Notes: generated by a model from the letters alone, not told the origin. Positions 52,812 to 62,288 are shown, counted from the first letter of the stretch. The stretch: DNA of 64,000 nucleotides from Bacteroidales bacterium (GCA_024685175.1 JAIKWD010000013.1:62001-126000), one strand, 5' to 3'. A program made the numbers and translations.

Positions 52812-53204
52812 ATGTACAAGAGAATACTATTGTTCATCCTGCTTTTCCTGTGGCAACTGCCACAAAATCTGGTTGCTTTGGCGATAATTCCTTTTCTGGG
52901 GAAGATAAAAATCGTGGCCTATCGGAACCATTGTCTGGGGCTCACAGGCAGTCGGTTTCCGGACAAGGCGGGCAGCGTGTCGTTGGGCAACTTCGCCATC
53001 ATCCATCCCAAGATGATCCTCGACGATTTCACCATCCGGCACGAGATGGACGGTCACACGGTCGATTCCAAGATTTTCGGGCCGCTCTACCTATTCATCA
53101 TCGGCATTCCATCCATCCTCCATCTGTTGTGTATGAAGGAGGGAAAGGACTACTACGATTTTTATACGGAACGGTGGGCAAACAAGCACGCGGGGTTGTT
53201 GTGA
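52812..53204 (+). CDS. Small membrane protein with HE-type motif (HEMDGH) and GPLYL signature
   Basis: A 130-residue protein with an N-terminal hydrophobic segment (about 3-28) and another at about 92-108. The motif I-R-H-E-M-D-G-H is followed by F-G-P-L-Y-L-F-I-I-G-I-P-S and D-Y-Y-D-F-Y-T-E-R-W-A-N-K-H-A-G. As I remember, a family of small Bacteroidetes/Clostridia membrane proteins has H-E-Y-G-H followed by G-P-L-Y-L and Y-x-E-x-W-A-D; here the motif has one extra residue (M-D instead of Y). It may be a metal-binding protein or protease-like, not proven. Promoter at 52780. Confidence 0.55.
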   Translation: MYKRILLFILLFLWQLPQNLVALAIIPFLGKIKIVAYRNHCLGLTGSRFPDKAGSVSLGNFAIIHPKMILDDFTIRHEMDGHTVDSKIFGPLYLFIIGIPSILHLLCMKEGKDYYDFYTERWANKHAGLL

Positions 53205-53211
53205 TTTTTTG

Positions 53212-53219
53212 TATATTTG
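53212..53219 (+). promoter_or_regulatory. -7 element TATATTTG for iorA
   Basis: TAnnTTTG, 77 bases before ATG 53297. Confidence 0.55.
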
Positions 53220-53296
53220 CAACTCTTTATAATGGGATATTTATTTTCATAAAAATTTATTATTCAACATATTAAAATAAAAATTAAAAATACCTT

Positions 53297-54904
53297 ATGT
53301 CAAAAACACTTTTTTTAGGAGATGAGGCATTAGCCCAAGCCGCATTGGACGCTGGCTTGTCCGGAGTGTACGCCTATCCGGGCACTCCATCTACAGAAAT
53401 CACAGAGTTTATACAGAATTCCAAGCAGGGTCGCGCCGGCGAGGTGCACAGCATCTGGGCTGGTAACGAGAAGACCGCCATGGAATCCGCCATAGGCATG
53501 TCATACGCCGGCAAGCGAGCCATGGTCTGCATGAAACACGTAGGTTTGAACGTGGCAGCCGACCCATTCATGAACTCCTCCATCACTGGTGCCAACGGTG
53601 GCCTCGTGGTGGTGGTGGCTGACGACCCGTCCATGCACTCTTCGCAAGACGAGCAAGACTCCCGCTATTACGCCAAGTTCGCGTTGATTCCCTCTTTCGA
53701 GCCGTCGAACCAGCAAGAGGCCTACGACATTACGTACGCTGCTTTCGACTTCTCGGAGAAGTACCACACGCCCGTGCTCATTCGTCTGACCACGCGTCTG
53801 TCACACTCCCGCGCCGGCGTCGAACGCAAGGCCGAACGCCCGCAGAACCCGCTGCACATCGAAGATAACCCGAAACAATACATCCTGTTGCCCGCCAACG
53901 CCCGCGTCCACTATCGCACGCTACTAGGCAAACAAGAGGCCTTCGAGAACGAGTCCCTGAACTCTCCTTTCAACAAGTATATCGACGGAGAGAATAAGAA
54001 GATGGGCATCATCGCCTCCGGTATCGCATACAACTACTTGATGGAGAACTTCGAAGGTGGCAAGTGCCCCTACCCTGTCCTCAAGATTTCCCAATATCCG
54101 TTGCCGTCCAAGTTGATTGCCAAGATGGTGGACGAATGCGAAACCGTGTTGGTCGCCGAGGAAGGCTATCCTTTCATCGAGGAGCAAGTCCGCGGCATTC
54201 TGAACCGCACGGGCAACATCATTGGCCGTCTCTCCGGCGCGCTGCCGCGTGACGGCGAGTTGAACCCCAACCTCGTGGCCAAGGCCCTCGGCCTGCCCGA
54301 CAGCTACGGAGCTCCTGTTCCGGAGCTGGTGGTTCCCAGACCTCCCGCGTTGTGTGTGGGCTGTCCGCACATCGACTCCTACAATGCCATCAACGCCGCG
54401 ATGGAGAAATACGGCAAGGGCAAGGTGTTCGCCGACATCGGTTGCTACACCCTCGGCGCACTGCCTCCGTACAACGCCATCTATACCACCGTCGACATGG
54501 GCGCCTCCATCACGATGGCCAAGGGTGCCGTGGACGCCGGTCTACGCCCCGCTTTGGCAGTCATCGGCGACTCCACCTTCACCCACAGCGGTATGACCTC
54601 CCTCTTGGACTGCATCTACGAGAAAACCCCTGTCACCGTGATGATCCTCGACAACAGCACCACGGGTATGACGGGCGGCCAGGACTCCCACGCCCTCGGC
54701 GTACTCGGCGAGATCTGCAAGGGTCTTGGCGTCGAAGAGGAACACATCCACCGCATCACCCCGCTGAAGGCACACCACGAAGAGAATGTGGCCATCATCC
54801 AAAAGGAACTCGAATACGAAGGCGTGTCCGTCATCATTCCGACCCGTGAGTGCATCCAAACGCTCAGCCGCCGTATGAAGAAACAACAAGCGGCGAAGAA
54901 GTAG
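53297..54904 (+). CDS. iorA: Indolepyruvate:ferredoxin oxidoreductase alpha subunit, without ferredoxin domain
   Basis: A 535-residue subunit with TPP-dependent domains. The pyrimidine-binding half carries G-V-Y-A-Y-P-G-T-P-S-T-E-I-T-E; the C-terminal half carries the TPP/Mg motif G-D-S-T-F-T-H-S-G and D-N-S-T-T-G-M-T-G-G-Q-D. It oxidises aryl 2-oxoacids (indolepyruvate, phenylpyruvate) to acyl-CoA with ferredoxin reduction in amino acid breakdown. Typical IorA is about 600 residues and ends in two [4Fe-4S] motifs; these are missing here and the chain ends in a Lys-rich tail (S-R-R-M-K-K-Q-Q-A-A-K-K). iorB follows at 54998. Confidence 0.9.
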   Translation: MSKTLFLGDEALAQAALDAGLSGVYAYPGTPSTEITEFIQNSKQGRAGEVHSIWAGNEKTAMESAIGMSYAGKRAMVCMKHVGLNVAADPFMNSSITGANGGLVVVVADDPSMHSSQDEQDSRYYAKFALIPSFEPSNQQEAYDITYAAFDFSEKYHTPVLIRLTTRLSHSRAGVERKAERPQNPLHIEDNPKQYILLPANARVHYRTLLGKQEAFENESLNSPFNKYIDGENKKMGIIASGIAYNYLMENFEGGKCPYPVLKISQYPLPSKLIAKMVDECETVLVAEEGYPFIEEQVRGILNRTGNIIGRLSGALPRDGELNPNLVAKALGLPDSYGAPVPELVVPRPPALCVGCPHIDSYNAINAAMEKYGKGKVFADIGCYTLGALPPYNAIYTTVDMGASITMAKGAVDAGLRPALAVIGDSTFTHSGMTSLLDCIYEKTPVTVMILDNSTTGMTGGQDSHALGVLGEICKGLGVEEEHIHRITPLKAHHEENVAIIQKELEYEGVSVIIPTRECIQTLSRRMKKQQAAKK

Positions 54905-54997
54905 GATTTAAGATGTGAGATGCGAGACATAAGAGGATTCAAAGTCTCAAATCCCAAACAGTCATTCATTAGTAGAAACAAAAAAGAACATACAAAA

Positions 54998-55579
54998 ATG
55001 AAAATAGACATCATATTAGCAGGTGTAGGCGGACAGGGTATTTTGTCCATCGCCACCATCGTCGGCTACGCAGCCGTCAAAAGAGGTATGTATATGAAAC
55101 AAGCGGAGGTTCACGGCATGAGCCAACGCGGTGGAGACGTGCAATCGCACTTCCGTCTGTCCGATCAGGAGATCGCTTCCGACCTCATCCCCATGGGCAA
55201 GGCCGACATGATCATCTCCGTGGAGCCAATGGAGTCTCTCCGTTATCTTCCTTGGTTGAATCCCGAGACCGGCTGGCTCATCACCAACGACCAGCCCTTC
55301 GTCAACATCCCGAACTATCCCGACTTCGACAAGTTGTCGGCCGAGTTGGGCAAGTTGAAGAACAAGGTAGTCATCAACGCCGACAAGATCGCCAAGGATC
55401 TCGGTTCTGCGCGTTCCGCCAACATGGTCATCTTGGGTGCTGCTTCGCCGTACTTGGGCATTCCGTTCGAGGAGATTGAGAACGCCGTACGCGAGAACTT
55501 TGCACGCAAGGGCGAGGATGTTGTCAATGTCAACATCGCCTGCCTACGTGCCGGTAAGGAATTTGCCGAAAAGCTCTAA
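54998..55579 (+). CDS. iorB: Indolepyruvate:ferredoxin oxidoreductase beta subunit
   Basis: A 193-residue gamma-type (POR_gamma) subunit. It begins K-I-D-I-I-L-A-G-V-G-G-Q-G-I-L-S-I-A and keeps E-V-H-G-M-S-Q-R-G-G-D-V. It partners IorA to form the aryl-pyruvate oxidoreductase. The start at ATG 54998 follows the strand onset; the longer form from 54920 has no support. The gap to iorA is 93 bases. It ends 12 bases before mreC. Confidence 0.92.
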   Translation: MKIDIILAGVGGQGILSIATIVGYAAVKRGMYMKQAEVHGMSQRGGDVQSHFRLSDQEIASDLIPMGKADMIISVEPMESLRYLPWLNPETGWLITNDQPFVNIPNYPDFDKLSAELGKLKNKVVINADKIAKDLGSARSANMVILGAASPYLGIPFEEIENAVRENFARKGEDVVNVNIACLRAGKEFAEKL

Positions 55580-55591
55580 TCCTCCCCCTAC

Positions 55592-56440
55592 ATGAACAAC
55601 CTGATCGAATTCTTCAAAAAGAATTTCCATTATTTCCTGCTGGCAATTCTTCTGGTTGTGAGCATCATCATGATTGGCAAGTCGATGGCGTACAGCAAGT
55701 ACAAGTTCGCCAAGGTGTGTCAAAACATGGTGGGGCCCATCCAGAAGAATTGGGCGGAAATGATTCATCGTTTCAGTTTGGGCAAAGAAAACGACCAGCT
55801 GACGCAACAGAACATTGCGCTCATGCGTGAGCAAGAGAACATGTTCATCGAGAAGGATGACACCCTGCGGCACATGATGACTCCTACCGACTCTCTTCAT
55901 CCGCGGAGCATACGTTTGTATGATTACACCTATGCACATGTCATCTACAAAACCACCGATCAGGCATTCAACTACATCATCATCGACAAGGGGAGTAAGG
56001 ACGGCATCAGCCGTGACATGGCTGTCACGTGCCCCAAGGGCGTCGTGGGCGTTGTGAGCGACGTTTCCGAGAATTTCTCTTCCATCATCCCTATCCTTCA
56101 TCCCGACTCACGAATAAGTGCCATCGTTTCCCCCATCAACCAAGTGGGCACCGTAGTATGGGAAGGCAACGATCCTCAAGTGGCGTACTTGGAAAACATC
56201 CCCCAGCACTTGGAAATCAGCCTGGGCGACTCCGTCATCACGAGCGGATTCTCCAACATCTTTCCCAAGGGATTGCTCATCGGCACCGTCAAGGAGGTGG
56301 CCGTGGGCAAGAACGCCAGCTTCCTCACCATCAAGATCAAACTGGCCACAGACTTTCGTCGGTTGCACACAGTATACTTATTAGAGAACCTCTACAAATC
56401 TGAAATCGACACCCTAAAAGCGAACTTCAAGAATGAATAA
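55592..56440 (+). CDS. mreC: Rod shape-determining protein MreC
   Basis: A 282-residue inner-membrane protein with one N-terminal helix (about 11-31), a coiled coil (about 55-95) and the MreC beta-barrel domain with G-V-V-G-V-V-S-D-V and N-I-P-Q-H-L-E-I-S-L-G-D-S-V-I-T-S-G-F-S. It scaffolds elongation machinery with MreD and MreB. It overlaps mreD by 8 bases and follows iorB by 12 bases. Confidence 0.93.
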   Translation: MNNLIEFFKKNFHYFLLAILLVVSIIMIGKSMAYSKYKFAKVCQNMVGPIQKNWAEMIHRFSLGKENDQLTQQNIALMREQENMFIEKDDTLRHMMTPTDSLHPRSIRLYDYTYAHVIYKTTDQAFNYIIIDKGSKDGISRDMAVTCPKGVVGVVSDVSENFSSIIPILHPDSRISAIVSPINQVGTVVWEGNDPQVAYLENIPQHLEISLGDSVITSGFSNIFPKGLLIGTVKEVAVGKNASFLTIKIKLATDFRRLHTVYLLENLYKSEIDTLKANFKNE

Positions 56441-56948
56441 CACAGTCTCTCAGATCTTGCGTTTCATCATTGTACTGTTATTGCAGGTTTTCATCTGCAA
56501 TTACATCAACTTGTTCGGGTTCGCCACCCCTGCCTTGTATCTGCTTGCGTTGTTCTTGCTTCCCCTAGAGTTGCCTTTATCCGTACAATATCTGATCGGT
56601 TTCGCTTCAGGTTTATTTGTAGACATGTTCACGCACACCTTAGGTGTCAATGCACTCGCTTGTGTCCTTTTCATGTTTGTGCGGCCCTATTTCGTCAAAG
56701 CGCTTAACGGCAGAAAGACCTCAGAGACCACCGACCGCCCGATTCCCGGCATTAAGGATTTCAAATGGTTGATCACCTATGTGACCATTCTCACTCTGCT
56801 TCACCAAGCTCTCGTAATAGGCATTGAAGTGGCCTCGTTCAAGAATTTCGGGCACACTTTATTGACCATAGTCGCCAACACTATACTGACTGCCTTTGTC
56901 ATTCTCTGTACTGAATACATCTTCTTCCCCGTAAAGGGTAAAAGTTAA
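56433..56948 (+). CDS. mreD: Rod shape-determining protein MreD
   Basis: A 171-residue polytopic membrane protein with about five hydrophobic segments (9-25, 29-45, 53-75, 105-130, 140-162). It is the MreC partner; the F-A-S-G-L-F-V-D-M region is typical. It starts inside mreC and is followed 6 bases later by tamL. mreB and penicillin-binding protein 2 are not in the window. Confidence 0.88.
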   Translation: MNNTVSQILRFIIVLLLQVFICNYINLFGFATPALYLLALFLLPLELPLSVQYLIGFASGLFVDMFTHTLGVNALACVLFMFVRPYFVKALNGRKTSETTDRPIPGIKDFKWLITYVTILTLLHQALVIGIEVASFKNFGHTLLTIVANTILTAFVILCTEYIFFPVKGKS

Positions 56949-56954
56949 AATTGC

Positions 56955-59351
56955 ATGAAAAAGGGGCGTTTCACATTCATATTGTTCATCGCAGCGATCC
57001 TGCTTTCCGCCTGCAATCCCACGAAGATGCTTACGGAGAACGAGTACATGCTGGTAAAGAACAATGTTGATGTCAAGGGGGTCTCCTCTGCCGACATTGA
57101 TGACTTGAAATCTTATTGTCGCCCCATCCCCAACAATCGTTTTCTATCTATCTTTCTCATCAAGCCTCGCTTGTATGCCATGGGCCAACCTACCATCGAC
57201 AAGAAGACCGGCGAGCTTAAAGACACAAAGACCCGTGAATGGCTCCGCACCAAAGTCGGCGAGCCTCCCGTATTATTCGATTCCACCGAAGCGAACAATT
57301 CCATCGAACAGCTTAATATCGTGATGAAACAAGCGGGATTTTTCGACGCCACCGTCTCTTATGACATCACCCACAAAAAGGTCAACCCGAAAATGGTGAA
57401 GGCCAACTACCATGTCGTCTCCAACGAGCCATATCACATCAGCCATATCAATTATAATATTGACATCCCCGAATATCGCAAGATTGTCATCCTCAATCGT
57501 GATGAAAGTCTCTTGTCGGAGGGCATGCAATATAACGAGAACATCATCTCCGACGAGCTGACGCGAATCATCAACCTCATCCGGGACGAGGGTTATTACT
57601 ACGTTGAGAAGTCCATTATCAGCTGTGAGGTCTCTTACGATCCGCCCGCAAACGATTCCGCGCCTGCTCCCAAGACCGTCTCGTTGGACATCGTGATGAA
57701 AATCCCGAACAAGGACAACGCTTCTCGCTATCTGTACAAATACGTCTACAACAACGTATACATCTTCACCAATTACAGTAATACGGCCACCTCTTCAACT
57801 TATGACACTGTCAGGTTTTATTCCAGGGACCGTAGAGACAGCACTCGGTATTTTTTCATCACTCCCCATTACTCTTGGTTGGAAAAGCCAATCAAGGATT
57901 TCCACTACTCCACCATTGCCGACGCTATTTTCAGCAAACGCAACATACCCTACTCACAAACGGTACGAAGGAGGAGCAGCCAAGCCATCAACCAACTCGA
58001 CAACTTCAGCTTTCACAGCATCGAGTTCAGCGAAAACGAACATTTATTAGACACCATCAACCGTACCGGCGGGCTGGACTCTTATTATCGGTTAATTCCT
58101 TTAAAGATCCACAGTATTGGAGGTCAGGTGGACTTACGTAACGACAAGTCAGCCATTTCCTTCACCTATACAAACCGAAACCTTTTCAAGGGAGCGGAGC
58201 ATCTCACCGTCAACTTGTCGGGTGGTTATTTCTACTACTCCCTCAACAATCTCTTCCATCACAACACCACCTACGCCTATCCGGAGTTTGGTGTAGCCGC
58301 AACGCTAACATTCCCCAACTTCTTTCTATTCAAGAAATTACAGCAAGAAACGGGTATTCGTTACAACACGGCCATCAACGCCAGCATCAATTACTCGGGT
58401 CTCTATCGTCGACTGATGTACAACATCGGCCTTACCTACAATTGGAGTCCCAACCATTACACCAATCAAAGCGTCAGCCCCATTAGCATCAGCACCATCA
58501 ACATCAGCGACCGAAGAGCCGCGCGAATCCTGAATTACGACAACTATCCGGAATCCTATCAAAACAAGTTCGGCAAGTTCTTCTTGTTATCGTTCACCTA
58601 TAATTTGAACTTCTTGGTGCCCTTCTCCATCACAAAGCGCAACCACAACATGCGTATCTCCGTTAACTTTGAATCTTCCGGACTATTCCTCAAGGGGTTA
58701 AACGCTTTATTCACGCCCGATCATCGTTGGATCATAAGCCGCAATTCTCTGGATAGTGTCGGGTATGATTACTCCACTTTTGAAAAACTAGAGACCACCT
58801 GGTATTACACTTACAAAATCAACAAGAACAACTCCTTCGCCACACGGTTATCGGCCGGAGCCATGATACCCTTGGACAAGGACTCATACATCCCATACGA
58901 ACGTGGATTCTATCTAGGTACCAGTAACAGCATGAGAGGTTGGGAATACAGAGCTCTCGGACCTGGTTCATACGAACATGGCAAGGACAGTCTTTTTACC
59001 GGAGACATCAAGATCGAGTTGAACCTCGAGTACCGGGGCACCATATATAAATCTTTCAAATATGGCATTTTCAGCGATATCGGAAACATTTGGCTGTCGC
59101 GCAAGAACGCGGACATGCCCAATGCCGAGTTCGCATTCAATCGTTTCTATAAAGAGCTGGCCATCGACGTGGGTTTGGGACTTCGTCTCGACTTCAACTT
59201 CCTCGTCGTACGCGTGGACTACGCCGTACCTATCTACGATCCTACGCGTACCAGCATGGGACGATGGATCAACGTACAGTGGCTTGAAAGCCCATATCAC
59301 CGGTACCGCTTGATGAGCGGATTGAAGTTAGCCATTGGCTACGCTTTCTAG
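56955..59351 (+). CDS. tamL: BamA/TamA family outer-membrane protein, TamL type
   Basis: A 798-residue Omp85 protein with a lipoprotein signal (L-S-A-C, Cys20), as in TamL of Bacteroidetes. POTRA-like domains occupy about 25-340 (including the repeated V-D-V-K-G-V-S-S-A-D-I-D-D-L pattern); a 16-strand barrel follows (about 390-798) with G-A-M-I-P-L-D and Y-E-R-G-F-Y-L-G-T-S-N-S-M-R-G-W (the conserved R-G in barrel loop 6). TamL with TamB helps lipid or protein delivery to the outer membrane. tamB is not in the window. It follows mreD by 6 bases and overlaps the convergent trmH-like gene by 4. Confidence 0.88.
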   Translation: MKKGRFTFILFIAAILLSACNPTKMLTENEYMLVKNNVDVKGVSSADIDDLKSYCRPIPNNRFLSIFLIKPRLYAMGQPTIDKKTGELKDTKTREWLRTKVGEPPVLFDSTEANNSIEQLNIVMKQAGFFDATVSYDITHKKVNPKMVKANYHVVSNEPYHISHINYNIDIPEYRKIVILNRDESLLSEGMQYNENIISDELTRIINLIRDEGYYYVEKSIISCEVSYDPPANDSAPAPKTVSLDIVMKIPNKDNASRYLYKYVYNNVYIFTNYSNTATSSTYDTVRFYSRDRRDSTRYFFITPHYSWLEKPIKDFHYSTIADAIFSKRNIPYSQTVRRRSSQAINQLDNFSFHSIEFSENEHLLDTINRTGGLDSYYRLIPLKIHSIGGQVDLRNDKSAISFTYTNRNLFKGAEHLTVNLSGGYFYYSLNNLFHHNTTYAYPEFGVAATLTFPNFFLFKKLQQETGIRYNTAINASINYSGLYRRLMYNIGLTYNWSPNHYTNQSVSPISISTINISDRRAARILNYDNYPESYQNKFGKFFLLSFTYNLNFLVPFSITKRNHNMRISVNFESSGLFLKGLNALFTPDHRWIISRNSLDSVGYDYSTFEKLETTWYYTYKINKNNSFATRLSAGAMIPLDKDSYIPYERGFYLGTSNSMRGWEYRALGPGSYEHGKDSLFTGDIKIELNLEYRGTIYKSFKYGIFSDIGNIWLSRKNADMPNAEFAFNRFYKELAIDVGLGLRLDFNFLVVRVDYAVPIYDPTRTSMGRWINVQWLESPYHRYRLMSGLKLAIGYAF

Positions 59352-59875
59352 AAGAAATGCTTAGCTACTTCCCAGATCACGATGCCCGCTGCGATGGATA
59401 CATTCAGCGAGTGTTTCGTGCCGAATTGGGGTATTTCTATGGCTGCATCGCATATAGGCAGCAGGCGCTCGTCCACGCCAAAAACCTCATTCCCCACAAT
59501 GACGGCCAACTTCTCGTCCTTTGAAAAAGACATGTTCTGGAGCTTAACCGATTCGTCCACTTGCTCCACCACAAAGACTTTATAGCCTTCTTTCTTCAGG
59601 CGGTCGGCCAATTCCACCACATCCTCCACGTATGTCCAAATCACGCTTTCGGTGGCGCCCAAGGCCGTCTTGCTAATCTCCTTGTTAGGTGGGCATGCTG
59701 TGATGCCGCACAAGAACAACTTCTCGACCTTGAAGGCATCGCACGTGCGAAAAACGGAGCCCACATTGTTCATGCTCCGAATGTTGTCCAGCACTACCAC
59801 CAACGGAATCTTGGCTTGTTCTTTGAATTGAGCCGGCGTAATACGGTTCAATTCTTCCATCGACAACTTTTTCAT
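59348..59875 (-). CDS. RNA methyltransferase, TrmH/SpoU family
   Basis: A 175-residue SPOUT methyltransferase. SpoU motif 1: N-I-R-S-M-N-N-V-G-S-V-F-R-T; motif 2: V-I-V-G-N-E-V-F-G-V; motif 3: I-P-Q-F-G-T-K-H-S-L-N-V-S-I-A-A-G. The N-terminal L7Ae-like domain of TrmH-B types is absent. It methylates a tRNA or rRNA ribose with S-adenosylmethionine; the target is unknown. It follows dnaB by 24 bases on the same strand and may share its transcript. Confidence 0.9.
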   Translation of the reverse strand: MKKLSMEELNRITPAQFKEQAKIPLVVVLDNIRSMNNVGSVFRTCDAFKVEKLFLCGITACPPNKEISKTALGATESVIWTYVEDVVELADRLKKEGYKVFVVEQVDESVKLQNMSFSKDEKLAVIVGNEVFGVDERLLPICDAAIEIPQFGTKHSLNVSIAAGIVIWEVAKHFF

Positions 59876-59899
59876 AATAGTATTATCAAACAGAACGGA

Positions 59900-61459
59900 C
59901 TAAAAGGGCATATCTTCGAGCGAGGTGTCCGGCTGCATGCTGTCGTCGTCATTCATGCTACTTTCAAGAATATCAAAACTCTCATTCGGTCGGATCACAT
60001 TCTCTCCTGTAAAAGTCATATCCTGACCTTGGAGATATTCGTTGTCAAGATTGTCGAATTTAGTATAACGGCTGATGAAGCGCACTCTCTCGGCGCCCGT
60101 GGAGCCATGGCGGTTTTTCTCGAAGAGGACTTCGGCAAGGCCTGCTGAAGGGGTATTATCCTCGAAGGTATCCAATTTATAATACTCAGGGCGGTAGAGG
60201 AAAAGGACCAGATCGGCATCTTGCTCAATAGAGCCTGACTCACGAAGGTCGGACAGCATAGGGCGTTTAGATCCGCCACGGGTTTCCACCGCGCGGCTCA
60301 ACTGAGACAGGGCGATGACCGGCACATTAAGTTCTTTGGCCAAAGCCTTGAGCGAACGGGAGATATAGCTGATTTCCTGCTCACGGTTGCCTCCTTTGCC
60401 GGAATTGTCGTTACCGCCTTGCATCAGCTGCAAGTAGTCAACGATAATCAACTGGATATCATGTTTATGTTTAAGACGGCGGCATTTTGCGCGCAAATCG
60501 AAAACGGACAAAGCAGGGGTGTCGTCAATGATCAGGTTAGAGCTTTCCAGCTTGCCCACCACCTTCATCAGCTTAATCCATTCGTCTTCCGAAAGCGTAC
60601 CTTTTGAGATATGGTCGGAAGGCACACCTGACTCCATGGAGAAGAGACGATGCACCAGCTGGGTGGCGGACATTTCCAGGGAGAAGATGGCCACGGGGAC
60701 GTCGGCATCCAGTGCGGCGTTTCTCGCGATGGAAAGCACAAAGGAGGTCTTACCCATACCCGGTCTACCCGCAATAATGATAAGGTCCGACTTCTGCCAG
60801 CCGCCCGTCTTGTCGTCTATGCAACGAATGCCGCACGGCACGCCTTGCATGTTATCGTCATTGTTCCGAATGGCCTCCAGATTTTTCAGCGCAGAGTCCA
60901 CCACCTGAGGCAAGAGCTTACTATCTCGCTTGAAATTACTCTCCACGATATTGAAGATCTTGCTTTCCGCTTTGTCGAGGAGGTCGAGGACATCGTTAGA
61001 CTCGTCGTACGAGTCGGTAATAATCTCATTGCAGTTGTGGATCAGTTCCCGAAGGACGAATTTCTCCATGACCACGCGGGCATGGTATTCAATATTGGCG
61101 GAAGAGGTAATACGATTGGTCAAGGAAGCGAGGTAGGAAGAGCCTCCGACGACCTCCAACAGTTTGTCTTTTCGCAGTTGGTTGGTGACCGTCAATAAAT
61201 CTATCGGTTGAGTCAACATAAACAGTTTCTCAATTGCCTGGAAGATATGTTGGTGAGCTTCCACGTAGAACATCTTGGCTGAGAGAAAGTCAAGAATTGT
61301 GCTCACAGCGTTATCGTCAATCATGAGTGCACCGAGAACGGCAGCTTCAAATTCCACTGCTTGGGGTGTGATTTTGCCGGTTGTTCCCAACACAGACTCG
61401 ACGCGGTTATAAGACAGCGTCTTTGCCGGCTTACTGCTAGTAACTGGCTTGTTTTCCAT
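59900..61459 (-). CDS. dnaB: Replicative DNA helicase DnaB
   Basis: A 519-residue hexameric helicase. The N-terminal helical domain (about 30-130; E-A-A-V-L-G-A-L-M) is followed by the RecA-like domain with Walker A G-R-P-G-M-G-K-T, Walker B I-I-V-D-Y-L-Q-L-M and Q/R motifs (L-S-Q-L-S-R-A-V-E, S-D-L-R-E-S-G-S-I-E-Q-D-A-D). The C-terminal end is acidic (D-D-D-S-M). It unwinds DNA at the fork. No intein is visible. Confidence 0.95.
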   Translation of the reverse strand: MENKPVTSSKPAKTLSYNRVESVLGTTGKITPQAVEFEAAVLGALMIDDNAVSTILDFLSAKMFYVEAHQHIFQAIEKLFMLTQPIDLLTVTNQLRKDKLLEVVGGSSYLASLTNRITSSANIEYHARVVMEKFVLRELIHNCNEIITDSYDESNDVLDLLDKAESKIFNIVESNFKRDSKLLPQVVDSALKNLEAIRNNDDNMQGVPCGIRCIDDKTGGWQKSDLIIIAGRPGMGKTSFVLSIARNAALDADVPVAIFSLEMSATQLVHRLFSMESGVPSDHISKGTLSEDEWIKLMKVVGKLESSNLIIDDTPALSVFDLRAKCRRLKHKHDIQLIIVDYLQLMQGGNDNSGKGGNREQEISYISRSLKALAKELNVPVIALSQLSRAVETRGGSKRPMLSDLRESGSIEQDADLVLFLYRPEYYKLDTFEDNTPSAGLAEVLFEKNRHGSTGAERVRFISRYTKFDNLDNEYLQGQDMTFTGENVIRPNESFDILESSMNDDDSMQPDTSLEDMPF

Positions 61460-61562
61460 AAATTAAATAATAGAATGTTTTACAGATATTCGGACGGCAA
61501 ATATCCATAAAAAAGGTATCACCTCGGACGAAAAGGGCAAATAAAGTTATGAACAGGCCCTA

Positions 61563-62048
61563 TTACGACATGAAACCCGCATTAAAAGTATAAGGTAGGA
61601 GATCTTCTACGCTATGGAATACAAAAACGGGTCCGGATTGTCCAGCCAATATGACTTCCATGTGATTGTTGAACTTCTGCTCGTACTCATATAGAGCCTG
61701 GCGGCAGCTGCCACATGGGGAGACAGGCTTAGCCAACGGAGCCTCGGGATTGATGGCTGTGATGGCAATAGCCTTAAAAGGCACATCGGGATACTTGGCC
61801 GAAGCGGCGAAAGCGGCGGTACGTTCTGCGCACAAGCCACAAGGGAACACGGCATTTTCTTGGTTACTGCCCGTAATCACCTCGCCATTATCCATCTGCA
61901 CGGCAGCCCCTACCTGGAAATGGGAATATGGAGCATAAGCGCGTGTGGCGGCCTCCTCAGCTTGCGCCAACAGCTTGGAAATCCGCTCCGGGAGCTCATT
62001 ACGGTCATCATAGACCTCAACTTCTGATTCTAACTTCAACGTTCTCAT
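61563..62048 (-). CDS. cdd: Cytidine deaminase
   Basis: A 161-residue homotetrameric-type zinc enzyme that deaminates cytidine and deoxycytidine for pyrimidine salvage. The motif C-A-E at the metal site (P-C-G-L-C-A-E-R-T-A) and the second set P-C-G-S-C-R-Q match the T-CDA type with three Cys ligands. The N-terminal R-A-Y-A-P-Y-S-H-F-Q-V-G-A-A and N-A-V-F-P-C-G are the substrate pocket. No pyrimidine operon neighbour is seen. Confidence 0.93.
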   Translation of the reverse strand: MRTLKLESEVEVYDDRNELPERISKLLAQAEEAATRAYAPYSHFQVGAAVQMDNGEVITGSNQENAVFPCGLCAERTAAFAASAKYPDVPFKAIAITAINPEAPLAKPVSPCGSCRQALYEYEQKFNNHMEVILAGQSGPVFVFHSVEDLLPYTFNAGFMS

Positions 62049-62280
62049 ATCGTAAAAAATTGCAAAGTCTTAACAACTAACGAACAAACAGGAAAAATAT
62101 TGCAACTGCTATAACCTGATCACCGTCTTATTATCTGCTGGCCTACTACGTAAGCAACAGGTCTGTCGGTATCTTTTCAATCGGAGTCTCTATAGCCGTG
62201 GCCACCCGGATGGCAATTAAATGGGGTTTGCGTATTTCTTCCCAAAAAGGGCAAAAAAAGGTCTTCAATAACAATTTTGC
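62049..62280. other. Intergenic segment without assigned feature
   Basis: About 232 bases between cdd and the DUF4491 promoter. Open frames on both strands cover it but lack recognisable domains; the frame entering DUF4491 reads V-A-T-R-M-A-I-K-W-G-L-R-I-S-S-Q-K and is upstream of the promoter. Nothing else recognised. Confidence 0.3.
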
Positions 62281-62288
62281 TATTTTTG
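62281..62288 (+). promoter_or_regulatory. -7 element TATTTTTG for the DUF4491 gene
   Basis: TAnnTTTG, 20 bases before ATG 62309; supports that start over 62198. Confidence 0.6.
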
